Shown in pieces: positions 1 through 5,820 of a stretch of 13,176 nt of DNA. The translations under genes and the position numbers were made by a program. Below the pieces are notes generated by a model. The model searched no databases. It saw nothing but the letters and a program-made list of their open reading frames with translations, and was not told the origin of the DNA. The stretch is from Pseudomonadota bacterium. GTDB lineage: Bacteria; Pseudomonadota; Alphaproteobacteria; Rhizobiales; Hyphomicrobiaceae. The stretch spans positions 1 to 13,176 of the forward strand of contig JAEZBZ010000360.1 in NCBI GenBank assembly GCA_023412745.1. The letters run 5' to 3'. The stretch's first letter is position 1; each line of letters begins with the position of its first letter.

Positions 1-21
1 GCTGAGACCCTTTGCCTGCTC

Positions 22-46
22 GGAACCTTCGTCTGTGACGCGAGTT
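22..46 (+). promoter_or_regulatory. EcfG (general stress sigma factor) promoter for the first KGG gene
   Basis: GGAAC at 22-26 is followed by exactly 18 bases and then TT at 45-46 (GTT at 44-46). This is the GGAAC-N18/19-TT arrangement of alphaproteobacterial EcfG/RpoE2 promoters. The -10 element ends 32 bases before the ATG at 79, leaving room for a short leader with a GGGGA ribosome binding site at 68-72. The downstream gene is a typical member of the PhyR-NepR-EcfG regulon by family, which fits. The match is direct; the regulation is inferred. Confidence 0.7.
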
Positions 47-78
47 GGAGTTGCGAATCGCGTCATTGGGGAATTGTC

Positions 79-405
79 ATGGCTGCACGCAAGGCAGGTA
101 AAATGACGGTCGAGGAAGCCGGCCGTAAGGGCGGCGAGGCCACATCCAGCCTCCACGGTCGTGGGTTTTACGAGCAGATCGGCCACAAAGGTGGCGAAGT
201 CCGTCGAGGTCAGCTCGGCCGGGAAGGATATTCTGCGCTTGGCCGCAAGGGCGGAGAGGCAACCAGCGTCAAGCATGGTTCCGACTTCTATGCCCAGATC
301 GGCAAGAAGGGTGGCGAGTCCGTCAGCCGCGACCGCGCACATATGAGCCAGATCGGCCGCAAGGGCGGTGAGGTGCGCGCGGAGCATCGAACCCGGGATC
401 GCTGA
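79..405 (+). CDS. KGG-repeat stress-induced hydrophilic protein
   Basis: A 108-residue, very hydrophilic protein made of tandem KGG motifs (PF10685, 'stress-induced bacterial acidophilic repeat'), related to Bacillus GsiB and plant Em/LEA group 1 proteins. Lys-Gly-Gly occurs at residues 17, 37, 57, 77 and 95; the first four are spaced exactly 20 residues apart, so the gene is an imperfect 60-bp tandem repeat. Between motifs lie alternating G-x-x-F-Y and L-G-x-E-G-Y blocks. There is no signal peptide or membrane segment, so it should be cytoplasmic. Family members are thought to protect cells during desiccation or osmotic stress, but no biochemical activity is established. The start at 79 is supported by GGGGA six bases upstream and by the EcfG promoter at 22-46. 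A second KGG gene follows at 540. Confidence 0.9.
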   Translation: MAARKAGKMTVEEAGRKGGEATSSLHGRGFYEQIGHKGGEVRRGQLGREGYSALGRKGGEATSVKHGSDFYAQIGKKGGESVSRDRAHMSQIGRKGGEVRAEHRTRDR

Positions 406-539
406 TCCTCGCCACTGTCACCAACAATCGTAGGAGCTGCTGGATGAAAACCCGCATGTCTACGGCGATTACGTAGGCGCCCTTCGTTTCGCCAGGGGGA
501 ATTTGTTCTCAGTATTGTTCCAAAAAAGCGTGGTGTGTC

Positions 540-944
540 ATGGCTAAAAGCCGTTCAGGTCAAGGCGGTATGACGGTTGAAGAAGCTGGCAGGAGGGGTG
601 GCGCTGCTACCGCTCAGGCCAGAGGTCGGGAATTCTATAAAGAGATTGGTCGCAAGGGCGGCGAAGCCCGCCGGGGCAAGCTTGGATCGGAAGGATACCG
701 GGAGCTTGGCCGAAAGGGCGGTGCTGCAACGTCTCAAAAGCGTGACCCGGAACGCCGGATGATGGGTGAAGCTCCGCCGGCGGGACAACCATCTGCGCCG
801 ATGGAAGCCGCGCCCATGGGCGAAGCGCCACCCATGCATGCGCCGACGGATATGGCCGCGGGAAGTTTCGGTGAAGCCGGTGCGGAAGCTCCGCGTGACG
901 AGATGGCTGCCGACTCGGCGGGTCCCATCAGCGGGTCGCGCTGA
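540..944 (+). CDS. KGG-repeat stress protein with Pro/Ala/Met-rich tail
   Basis: A 134-residue paralogue of the preceding KGG protein. It has three KGG-type motifs at residues 19 (as RGG), 39 and 59, again spaced 20 residues apart, and the same F-Y-x-x-I-G and L-G-x-E-G-Y blocks. The second half (from about residue 74) is different: low complexity, rich in Ala, Pro, Met and acidic residues, with MGEAPP occurring twice. The tail is probably disordered. The protein is cytoplasmic and likely a stress protectant by family. Its ribosome binding site is weak (GTGGTG before ATG), and I could not find an EcfG promoter with correct spacing in 406-539. It may be read from the promoter at 22 or from an unrecognised one. 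A strong hairpin at 971-1002 follows. Confidence 0.85.
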   Translation: MAKSRSGQGGMTVEEAGRRGGAATAQARGREFYKEIGRKGGEARRGKLGSEGYRELGRKGGAATSQKRDPERRMMGEAPPAGQPSAPMEAAPMGEAPPMHAPTDMAAGSFGEAGAEAPRDEMAADSAGPISGSR

Positions 945-970
945 AAGCTGACGCATGGTCCGAGGTGATA

Positions 971-1002
971 GCGTCGCGGACGAGGAACGTCGTCCGCGAC
1001 GC
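971..1002 (+). terminator. Perfect 13-bp hairpin after the second KGG gene
   Basis: The arm GCGTCGCGGACGA (971-983) is perfectly complementary to TCGTCCGCGACGC (990-1002) across the six-base loop GGAACG. It lies 27 bases after the stop of the KGG gene. Only CTTT follows instead of a long T-run, so it is a terminator candidate with a weak U-tract, or an RNA-stabilising stem. Confidence 0.6.
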
Positions 1003-1136
1003 ACTTTCGCGTGCGCCGGCATTCGACACAGTGGCTTCTCGAATATCGCACCGTCCAATAAAGTGCGGGGCTGAGGGCTGCCACCGTGCGTGGTTTGCAC
1101 GATCTGGCCTAGCCTCGGCGAACGGGGGACCTGCGC

Positions 1137-1964
1137 ATGTCTTTCGACTTCTCTTCCCTGCTCTGGATGCTCTTCATCGTCGTGATGCTGCAGCCGCTGT
1201 TAATGGGACGCTGGTATTCCGTCCGCCGGGCGCAGGCGATCCGCAACGTCGAGAAGCTGCACGGTACGCGGGTCATCACCATGATCCACCGGCAGGAGAA
1301 GCGCAGCCTGTTCGGCATGTCGGTGTCCAGACATATCGACCTGGAAGACGCCCAGACGATCATCGCGGCGATCAAGGAAACACCGCACGATATGCCGATC
1401 GATCTCATTCTGCATACGCCGGGAGGATTGGTGCTGGCAGCGATGCAGATTGCGCGCGCCGTCGAGGCACATCCGGCCAAGGTGACGGTCTATGTTCCCG
1501 TCTACGCCATGTCGGGCGGCACGCTGATCGCGCTTGCTGCCGATGAGATTGTCCTCGGCGAATTCTCCGTGCTTGGTCCTATCGACCCACAGATTGCCGG
1601 TTTTCCGGCCGCGAGCATCGTCAAGGCGCGCGATTCCAAGCCGGTGACGGAAGTGTTCGATCTGACCCTGGTGCTGGCCGACGTCAGCGAAAAGGCGCTG
1701 GCGCAGGTCAAGCGCGGCGCGGTCGAATTGCTGACCCCGAGGATGGATCAGGCTTCGGCCGAGATTCTGGCCGCGAAGCTCGCCGGCGGTCACTGGACAC
1801 ACGACTACGCGCTGACTGCGGAGGAAGCCGCGAACCTGGGCCTGCCGGTCAAGGTCGCGATGCCGAATGAGGTTATGGAGCTGATGAAGCTCTATCCCCA
1901 GCCGGTACAGCAGTCCGGGGTGGAGTTCCTGCCGCTTGATCTGCCGCGCCGCCGCGCCCCCTGA
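1137..1964 (+). CDS. SDH-family (Clp-fold) membrane-anchored serine protease
   Basis: A 275-residue protein of the SDH_sah/'serine dehydrogenase proteinase' family (PF01972), with the ClpP/SppA crotonase-like fold. Residues about 7-23 form one hydrophobic N-terminal segment, probably a membrane anchor. The core carries the oxyanion-type strand HTPGG (93-97), the nucleophile motif AMSGGT with predicted catalytic Ser126, and the following G-P-I-D-P-Q (147-152). His93 and Asp150 are conserved candidates for the rest of the triad, but I assign them by motif only. Such proteins are thought to act in membrane-protein or stress-related proteolysis; the substrate is unknown. GGGGGA (1124-1129) lies seven bases before ATG and supports this start. 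It is a single-gene unit after the KGG pair and before an outer-membrane-type gene. Confidence in the family is high and in the exact role low. Confidence 0.87.
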   Translation: MSFDFSSLLWMLFIVVMLQPLLMGRWYSVRRAQAIRNVEKLHGTRVITMIHRQEKRSLFGMSVSRHIDLEDAQTIIAAIKETPHDMPIDLILHTPGGLVLAAMQIARAVEAHPAKVTVYVPVYAMSGGTLIALAADEIVLGEFSVLGPIDPQIAGFPAASIVKARDSKPVTEVFDLTLVLADVSEKALAQVKRGAVELLTPRMDQASAEILAAKLAGGHWTHDYALTAEEAANLGLPVKVAMPNEVMELMKLYPQPVQQSGVEFLPLDLPRRRAP

Positions 1965-2016
1965 CGACGACAGCCTTCATTGCGCGCTGCGATGATCGGT
2001 CCCGCCAAACTGTGAT

Positions 2017-2036
2017 GCAACGGCAACGACCGTTGC
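2017..2036. other. Intergenic hairpin, possible weak terminator
   Basis: GCAACGG (2017-2023) pairs perfectly with CCGTTGC (2030-2036) across the loop CAACGA, 53 bases after the protease stop. There is no T-run on either strand, so Rho-independent termination is doubtful. The rest of 1965-2134 shows nothing recognisable. Confidence 0.3.
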
Positions 2037-2134
2037 GATGAATTGCGGATAAGCGGTTCACGTTCCTTGTGTCGTGGCGCCAAGCGTGGTGACGTCTAGC
2101 ATCAAGTGGGGCGTTCCGAGGACCCGAGATCGCT

Positions 2135-3103
2135 ATGCGTGTCGTGCCATTCGTTGCATGCGTGAGTGCTGTTGCGCTCATGGCGCCAGCCAGTTCCGCG
2201 TTTGCTCAGTCAAACCCGCAGTTCGGGTTGGCGGGTGTTGCCCTGGAGGGCGTTATCCTGCATCGCGGTGAACTTGGCAGAACGCCGCTCACGACCGGTG
2301 CAGCCCCGGTCCGCTATCATGATTTGGATGCTGAAACCGCTGGCGGTCTGCGCCTGAAGCTGGACGGCTGGCTGTTCGGCCAGCGGACCGTCTACAACGT
2401 TCTTGGTGCGTGGGGATTTGAGGGCAGCGCGCTGCGCAGCGGCCTGGGCACCGATGCGAGCTACGCCGCGGGGGCAAGTGCGGATGTTGCGAACTCTACG
2501 GGGTTCGATACGCTGCAGGGGAAGCATCAGAGCTATCTGTTTTCCACTGACAGCGCTGCCTATTGGTTCGGCGGCGCACCGGATCGTCCCGGGTTCAATT
2601 TCATCGCGGGCAGCCGTTCGATCGTGATCGATGAACGGCTGAAGACGTCCGCATTCCAGGATCCGGTCGGCGTCAATAACCAGATCGATCGGGTGAAGGT
2701 AGACGTCAGCAACTGGGCCACGGGCCTTCAGATCGGCGTCGAGGGCTATACCTACGTTGCGCCCGGCTTCAAGCTCGGCGGCTTTGTGAAGGGTGGCCTG
2801 CTGGCCAACTTCGTCGATGCCGAAACGCGGTTTTCCTCAGACAACAACGCGGCGAATACGCTGGCGAAGTCCTATGACTCGGTCGAGTTCGCGCAGTTCG
2901 TCGAGTTGAGCGGCCGCGTTTCGTACGAGATCTCGCCGAATATGGAATTCACCGCCAGCGCGATGATGGTGTACGTCAACGGCATCGCGGAAGCGGGCGG
3001 CCAGTATTCCGGTGCAGCCGCGAATACGGCGCGCCATATCGATGCGGACTCCGATGCGCTGTACTACGGCGCGACGCTCGGCCTGACCTACAAATTCAAC
3101 TGA
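2135..3103 (+). CDS. Secreted protein, probable outer-membrane beta-barrel
   Basis: A 322-residue protein with a clear Sec signal peptide: Arg2, a hydrophobic stretch, then predicted cleavage after Ala-Phe-Ala at residues 22-24. The mature part is rich in Gly, Ala, Ser, Tyr and Phe, lacks long hydrophobic helices, and alternates polar and apolar residues in segments such as those near 195-235 and 255-290. It ends in a strand-like LGLTYKFN resembling a C-terminal barrel strand, although Phe is penultimate rather than last. A pore or surface protein of the outer membrane is the best reading; it has some flavour of Lpg1974-type alphaproteobacterial porin-like proteins, but I cannot assign a family by eye. 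The start at 2135 is chosen because it gives the intact signal peptide; the ribosome binding site is poor. A strong hairpin lies just downstream. Confidence 0.72.
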   Translation: MRVVPFVACVSAVALMAPASSAFAQSNPQFGLAGVALEGVILHRGELGRTPLTTGAAPVRYHDLDAETAGGLRLKLDGWLFGQRTVYNVLGAWGFEGSALRSGLGTDASYAAGASADVANSTGFDTLQGKHQSYLFSTDSAAYWFGGAPDRPGFNFIAGSRSIVIDERLKTSAFQDPVGVNNQIDRVKVDVSNWATGLQIGVEGYTYVAPGFKLGGFVKGGLLANFVDAETRFSSDNNAANTLAKSYDSVEFAQFVELSGRVSYEISPNMEFTASAMMVYVNGIAEAGGQYSGAAANTARHIDADSDALYYGATLGLTYKFN

Positions 3104-3123
3104 CCTCCGGTCGGCCTGTTCAG

Positions 3124-3149
3124 GCAGCGCGCCTAAGCTGGCGCGCTGC
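3124..3149. terminator. Bidirectional terminator hairpin between convergent genes
   Basis: A perfect 10-bp stem, GCAGCGCGCC (3124-3133) with GGCGCGCTGC (3140-3149), and loop TAAGCT. It lies in the 50-base gap between the stop of the outer-membrane protein gene (3103) and the stop of the phospholipase-like gene (3154), which run towards each other. No long T-tract is present on either side, but position and symmetry make a shared terminator likely. Confidence 0.7.
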
Positions 3150-3153
3150 GGAA

Positions 3154-4707
3154 CTATGCTGCCTGGGCAAAGGCCGTCGCATTGGAAATCCAGGCGCGGA
3201 TTTTCTCGATATCCGGCGCGCCGCCTTCTCGCAGCACGCGGCGTCCTTCCTCTGTCGTGGCAAAAGCCAGGATATCCGCACACAGCTTGTCGGCGTCCGC
3301 CGCAATGATGGAGGCGGCATCGCGATATCCCGCGCCGACGAGAAGCTGGGCGTGCGTGCCTCTGAGGCTCGGTACCGACATGACGAGCTGGGCTTGCGCC
3401 TGCCAGTCGCTGAGGACCTGCGCAGGCATCCAGCGCATGCGCAGCCGTTCGGCCAGTTCGACAGGATCGCGGGCGAGGAAATCCGCTACCGTAAACACGC
3501 CGATTTGTGCAAATCGGCGCGCGGTCTTGGGGCCGATCGACGGTGCAGCGTCCAGATTGTCGGACTCAGCGAGATAGAGGCGCGGTTGCAGCAGTGGTGC
3601 CGCCGCCTTTTCCAGCCGCTGCATGACGGCAAGCGTCGGTTCGGAGTCCACGGTCTGCGAGGCGCCTGGCGCCGGCTGCACTTCTGAAGCCGTACTCTGC
3701 GCTGCCGGTTGTGTCGCGATCGCCGGGCGCGGACGGCGCTTGTCCGGGGGCGATGGCTTCAGAAGTTTCGCCCGTGCTTCGGCCGCGGCAGCCTCGCGCG
3801 GCCCCAGCACTTCCTTGGCAAATAGATCGCGCACCTTGCGGTCGTCCTCAGGCAGCGTCTTGGAGACCGTGCCGGTCGCTTTCAGCTCGTCATACATCTG
3901 CTGGACGATGGCGCGGTCTTCCGCGTTCGAGAGCCGCTTCTGCAGCATCTTGGACGGGATCTGCAGTGTCGCGATGAGCGTATCGAGCGCCAGGCTCACT
4001 TTAGGCGGCCGCTGTCCGGAGTCGGTGAAGGCGCGGTCGAGAATGCGTGCGAACCCGGTCGCGGCATAGGTGATCAGTTCACCCACGAAACGGCGCGAGA
4101 TGGGATCCAGGCCGGACGGCGGATCGGAGACGCCAGCGTGGATGTTGTAATGCGCGATCAGCTTCTCGTAGTAGCGGTTGGAGAATTCCGCGCCAGCGCA
4201 GGTCATTTCCTTCAGCCACGCCGGTCCTTCTGGCACGGATACGGAAAGGCTGGGGAAGTTGCGGTCGGCCTCGGATTTCAGGCTGTCGTAGGCGCGATTG
4301 ATGCTCCACTCGACGGCGCGATGGGCGCTGTTTTCCGCCTCCGTCTGACCGGTATGAAACGGGTGGATCGGGTCAGTGTAGTAATGCGACAGCACGCCGG
4401 CGGCGTAGGCGGCCTCGCTCCAATTGCTTTCCATCAGTGCAGTGACGAGATGGCCGTACCAGTTCTCGGCCTTGGCCGGCGCGCCGCCCCAGTAGTTGTC
4501 GCGCACGTGCAGCACGTGGTTCTTGAAGTCCTTGAACTTGTTATCCGGGTCTTTCGAGCCTTCGAGATACAGCCCGACATGCTTGAGCATGACCTTGCGC
4601 CAGCCCTCGGCGTCAGGATGCTGCAACTTCTGCAGGGCATCCAGCGCCAACTTGTGATGCGTGCCGTTGGCGTGGGCAGCGTAGATGATGCGATAGAGAA
4701 GGCTCAT
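3154..4707 (-). CDS. Zinc-dependent phospholipase C-like protein fused to a HhH/DUF4332-like domain
   Basis: A 517-residue protein. Residues about 5-190 match the Zn-dependent phospholipase C/S1-P1 nuclease fold (PF00882): His12 and His17/18 near the N terminus, the L-E-G-S-x-D-P-D block (48-55), His86, the S-H-Y-Y-T-D segment (His108, Asp112), P-F-H118, and A-H-R-x-V-E (His129, Glu133). All are plausible metal ligands. No signal peptide is present, unlike secreted phospholipase C toxins, so it is probably cytoplasmic. A helical middle and a Pro/Ala/Gln-rich linker (about 300-365) lead to a C-terminal domain (about 377-517) with a helix-hairpin-helix element, SIGPKTARRF (390-399), as in DUF4332. 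The start at 4707 is preferred over an in-frame ATG at 4872 because GGAG lies just upstream and homology begins at once. The substrate is unknown. Confidence 0.82.
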   Translation of the reverse strand: MSLLYRIIYAAHANGTHHKLALDALQKLQHPDAEGWRKVMLKHVGLYLEGSKDPDNKFKDFKNHVLHVRDNYWGGAPAKAENWYGHLVTALMESNWSEAAYAAGVLSHYYTDPIHPFHTGQTEAENSAHRAVEWSINRAYDSLKSEADRNFPSLSVSVPEGPAWLKEMTCAGAEFSNRYYEKLIAHYNIHAGVSDPPSGLDPISRRFVGELITYAATGFARILDRAFTDSGQRPPKVSLALDTLIATLQIPSKMLQKRLSNAEDRAIVQQMYDELKATGTVSKTLPEDDRKVRDLFAKEVLGPREAAAAEARAKLLKPSPPDKRRPRPAIATQPAAQSTASEVQPAPGASQTVDSEPTLAVMQRLEKAAAPLLQPRLYLAESDNLDAAPSIGPKTARRFAQIGVFTVADFLARDPVELAERLRMRWMPAQVLSDWQAQAQLVMSVPSLRGTHAQLLVGAGYRDAASIIAADADKLCADILAFATTEEGRRVLREGGAPDIEKIRAWISNATAFAQAA

Positions 4708-4802
4708 GACAGCTCCGATCACGCAGCAATTCGCGCGCGCGAAGCATTTCTGAGTCACGCCTCCGGGCCAACAGCACGTCGCGTCTGTGGTGGAGATTTC
4801 AA

Positions 4803-4827
4803 CAGATTTGGCGTCATTTGAAATCTG
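4803..4827. repeat. Inverted repeat in the divergent intergenic region
   Basis: CAGATTT (4803-4809) and AAATCTG (4821-4827) are perfect inverted arms 11 bases apart, in the AT-richer region between the divergent phospholipase-like and HNH genes (4708-4948). It could be an operator or just a small palindrome. TATCGATA at 4831-4838 is a second short palindrome. I found no convincing -35/-10 pair for either gene. Nothing else is visible in this 241-base gap. Confidence 0.35.
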
Positions 4828-4948
4828 ACGTATCGATATATGGTGTAGACTGTTAATTTGGTACGCGTTCAAGCTCGGTCAAATGGCTGTTTCATCTGGA
4901 AATCGATAGGCAGTCGGAGCGGGAAATGGCTGCGGGGGCTTTCTTGTC

Positions 4949-5773
4949 ATGATGAACATCCCATCCGACTTAAAAACAAGAGCCTATTTAAAGATTGGAT
5001 TCTGCATATATTGTCGTGGCACGCGGGAGCCGCTCTCGCGAGAGCATGTGATTCCTCGCGGACTGGGCGGCAAATCTGTGCCTGTTGGTGCTCACACGGC
5101 CGCCGTTCTTGGTAAGGCGAGTTGCGAGAGATGCCGCAAGATTACCCACGAGTTCGAGACCATATGCCAACAGCAAATGTTTGGACATCTCCGCACTCGG
5201 CTGGGGATGAAACAACGCGATATTCCGGACACGGTCGGTGGTCTTCTGAAGTTTGCAGATGGTTCAATCAAGGAAGTTTACGGTCATCCAGACGACTTTC
5301 CCGCCTCGCTGATTATGCCTATGCTCCGCAAGGATCCGGGCTTGTGGCTGCCCAATGATACAATCCAACCGCCTATAAGAAGCTATGTTCACAAAGTCAT
5401 TTTTGAGCCTAAAATGCCATCTGCCTTCGAGGCACCTGAAGTTGGGATGAAAATCGAAATAGACGACTACGCCTATCAACGCATGATCGCCAAGATTGCG
5501 TTGGGGGCAGCCATTTTGAAATACGGTGTGGCTCACTTTCACCCGTTGGTCGACAATTTTATTCGAGGAATAGAGCCGGATGCCGTTGGGCGATATCTAT
5601 TTGGATATGACATTGAGGACGAGTATCCGCCTTTTGGCGGGGAGCAATTTCATCACTCTATTATAACCCGCGAGCACGTACACAATAGCGTTCAGTATAT
5701 TATTGGGTTTGTCCGTCTCTTTGCGCACTATGGCACGCCCACTCACGGGGTTGTCGTTGGCATGGTCAAATAG
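4949..5773 (+). CDS. HNH-endonuclease-like protein with Cys-pair zinc knuckle
   Basis: A 274-residue protein whose first 70 residues carry an HNH nuclease arrangement close to HNH_5 (PF14279): CIYC (Cys19, Cys22), S-R-E-H-V-I-P-R-G-L-G-G with His33 as the likely catalytic or metal His, then C-E-R-C (Cys59, Cys62) and H67-E-F-E. The paired cysteines should hold a structural zinc. The remaining 200 residues match nothing I recognise; they are mixed alpha/beta in character with aromatic and His-rich stretches (His174, His176, His223, His224). No signal peptide. The gene is visibly lower in GC and uses codons such as ATT, ATA, AAA and TTT much more than its neighbours, suggesting horizontal acquisition. 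It stands alone, divergent from the phospholipase-like gene and convergent with lepA. Met1 and Met2 are both possible starts. A DNA-cleaving role is inferred from the motif only. Confidence 0.75.
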   Translation: MMNIPSDLKTRAYLKIGFCIYCRGTREPLSREHVIPRGLGGKSVPVGAHTAAVLGKASCERCRKITHEFETICQQQMFGHLRTRLGMKQRDIPDTVGGLLKFADGSIKEVYGHPDDFPASLIMPMLRKDPGLWLPNDTIQPPIRSYVHKVIFEPKMPSAFEAPEVGMKIEIDDYAYQRMIAKIALGAAILKYGVAHFHPLVDNFIRGIEPDAVGRYLFGYDIEDEYPPFGGEQFHHSIITREHVHNSVQYIIGFVRLFAHYGTPTHGVVVGMVK

Positions 5774-5820
5774 TGCGAGTCCGTTCTTGAGCGGATGGCA
5801 TGGAGAAGTTAACCGCCGAA

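Noticed and set aside
396..408. GGATC-GCT-GATCC hairpin after the first KGG gene as a terminator
   Set aside because: Only a 5-bp stem with a three-base loop and no T-run, and it overlaps the stop codon region.
444..476. Ten-codon reading frame (MKTRMSTAIT) with GGAG upstream between the KGG genes
   Set aside because: Too short to judge, no regulatory residue pattern and no attenuator-like structure beside it; chance is likely.
498..519. GGAAT...GTT as an EcfG promoter for the second KGG gene
   Set aside because: The -35 has a mismatch (GGAAT) and the spacing to GTT is only 14 bases, outside the EcfG range.
965..1546. 193-codon open frame overlapping the SDH protease gene
   Set aside because: It is an out-of-frame shadow of a high-GC gene: composition is Arg/Ala-rich, with no recognisable motifs, and it begins at the hairpin.
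2041..2068. EcfG-like GGAAC-N19-TT on the minus strand
   Set aside because: It points away from the outer-membrane protein gene into the antisense strand of the protease gene, with no gene to serve.
4708..4872. N-terminal extension of the phospholipase-like protein to an ATG at 4872
   Set aside because: The added 55 residues are Cys-rich and not family-like, while the ATG at 4707 has a good GGAG site and starts directly with the conserved domain.
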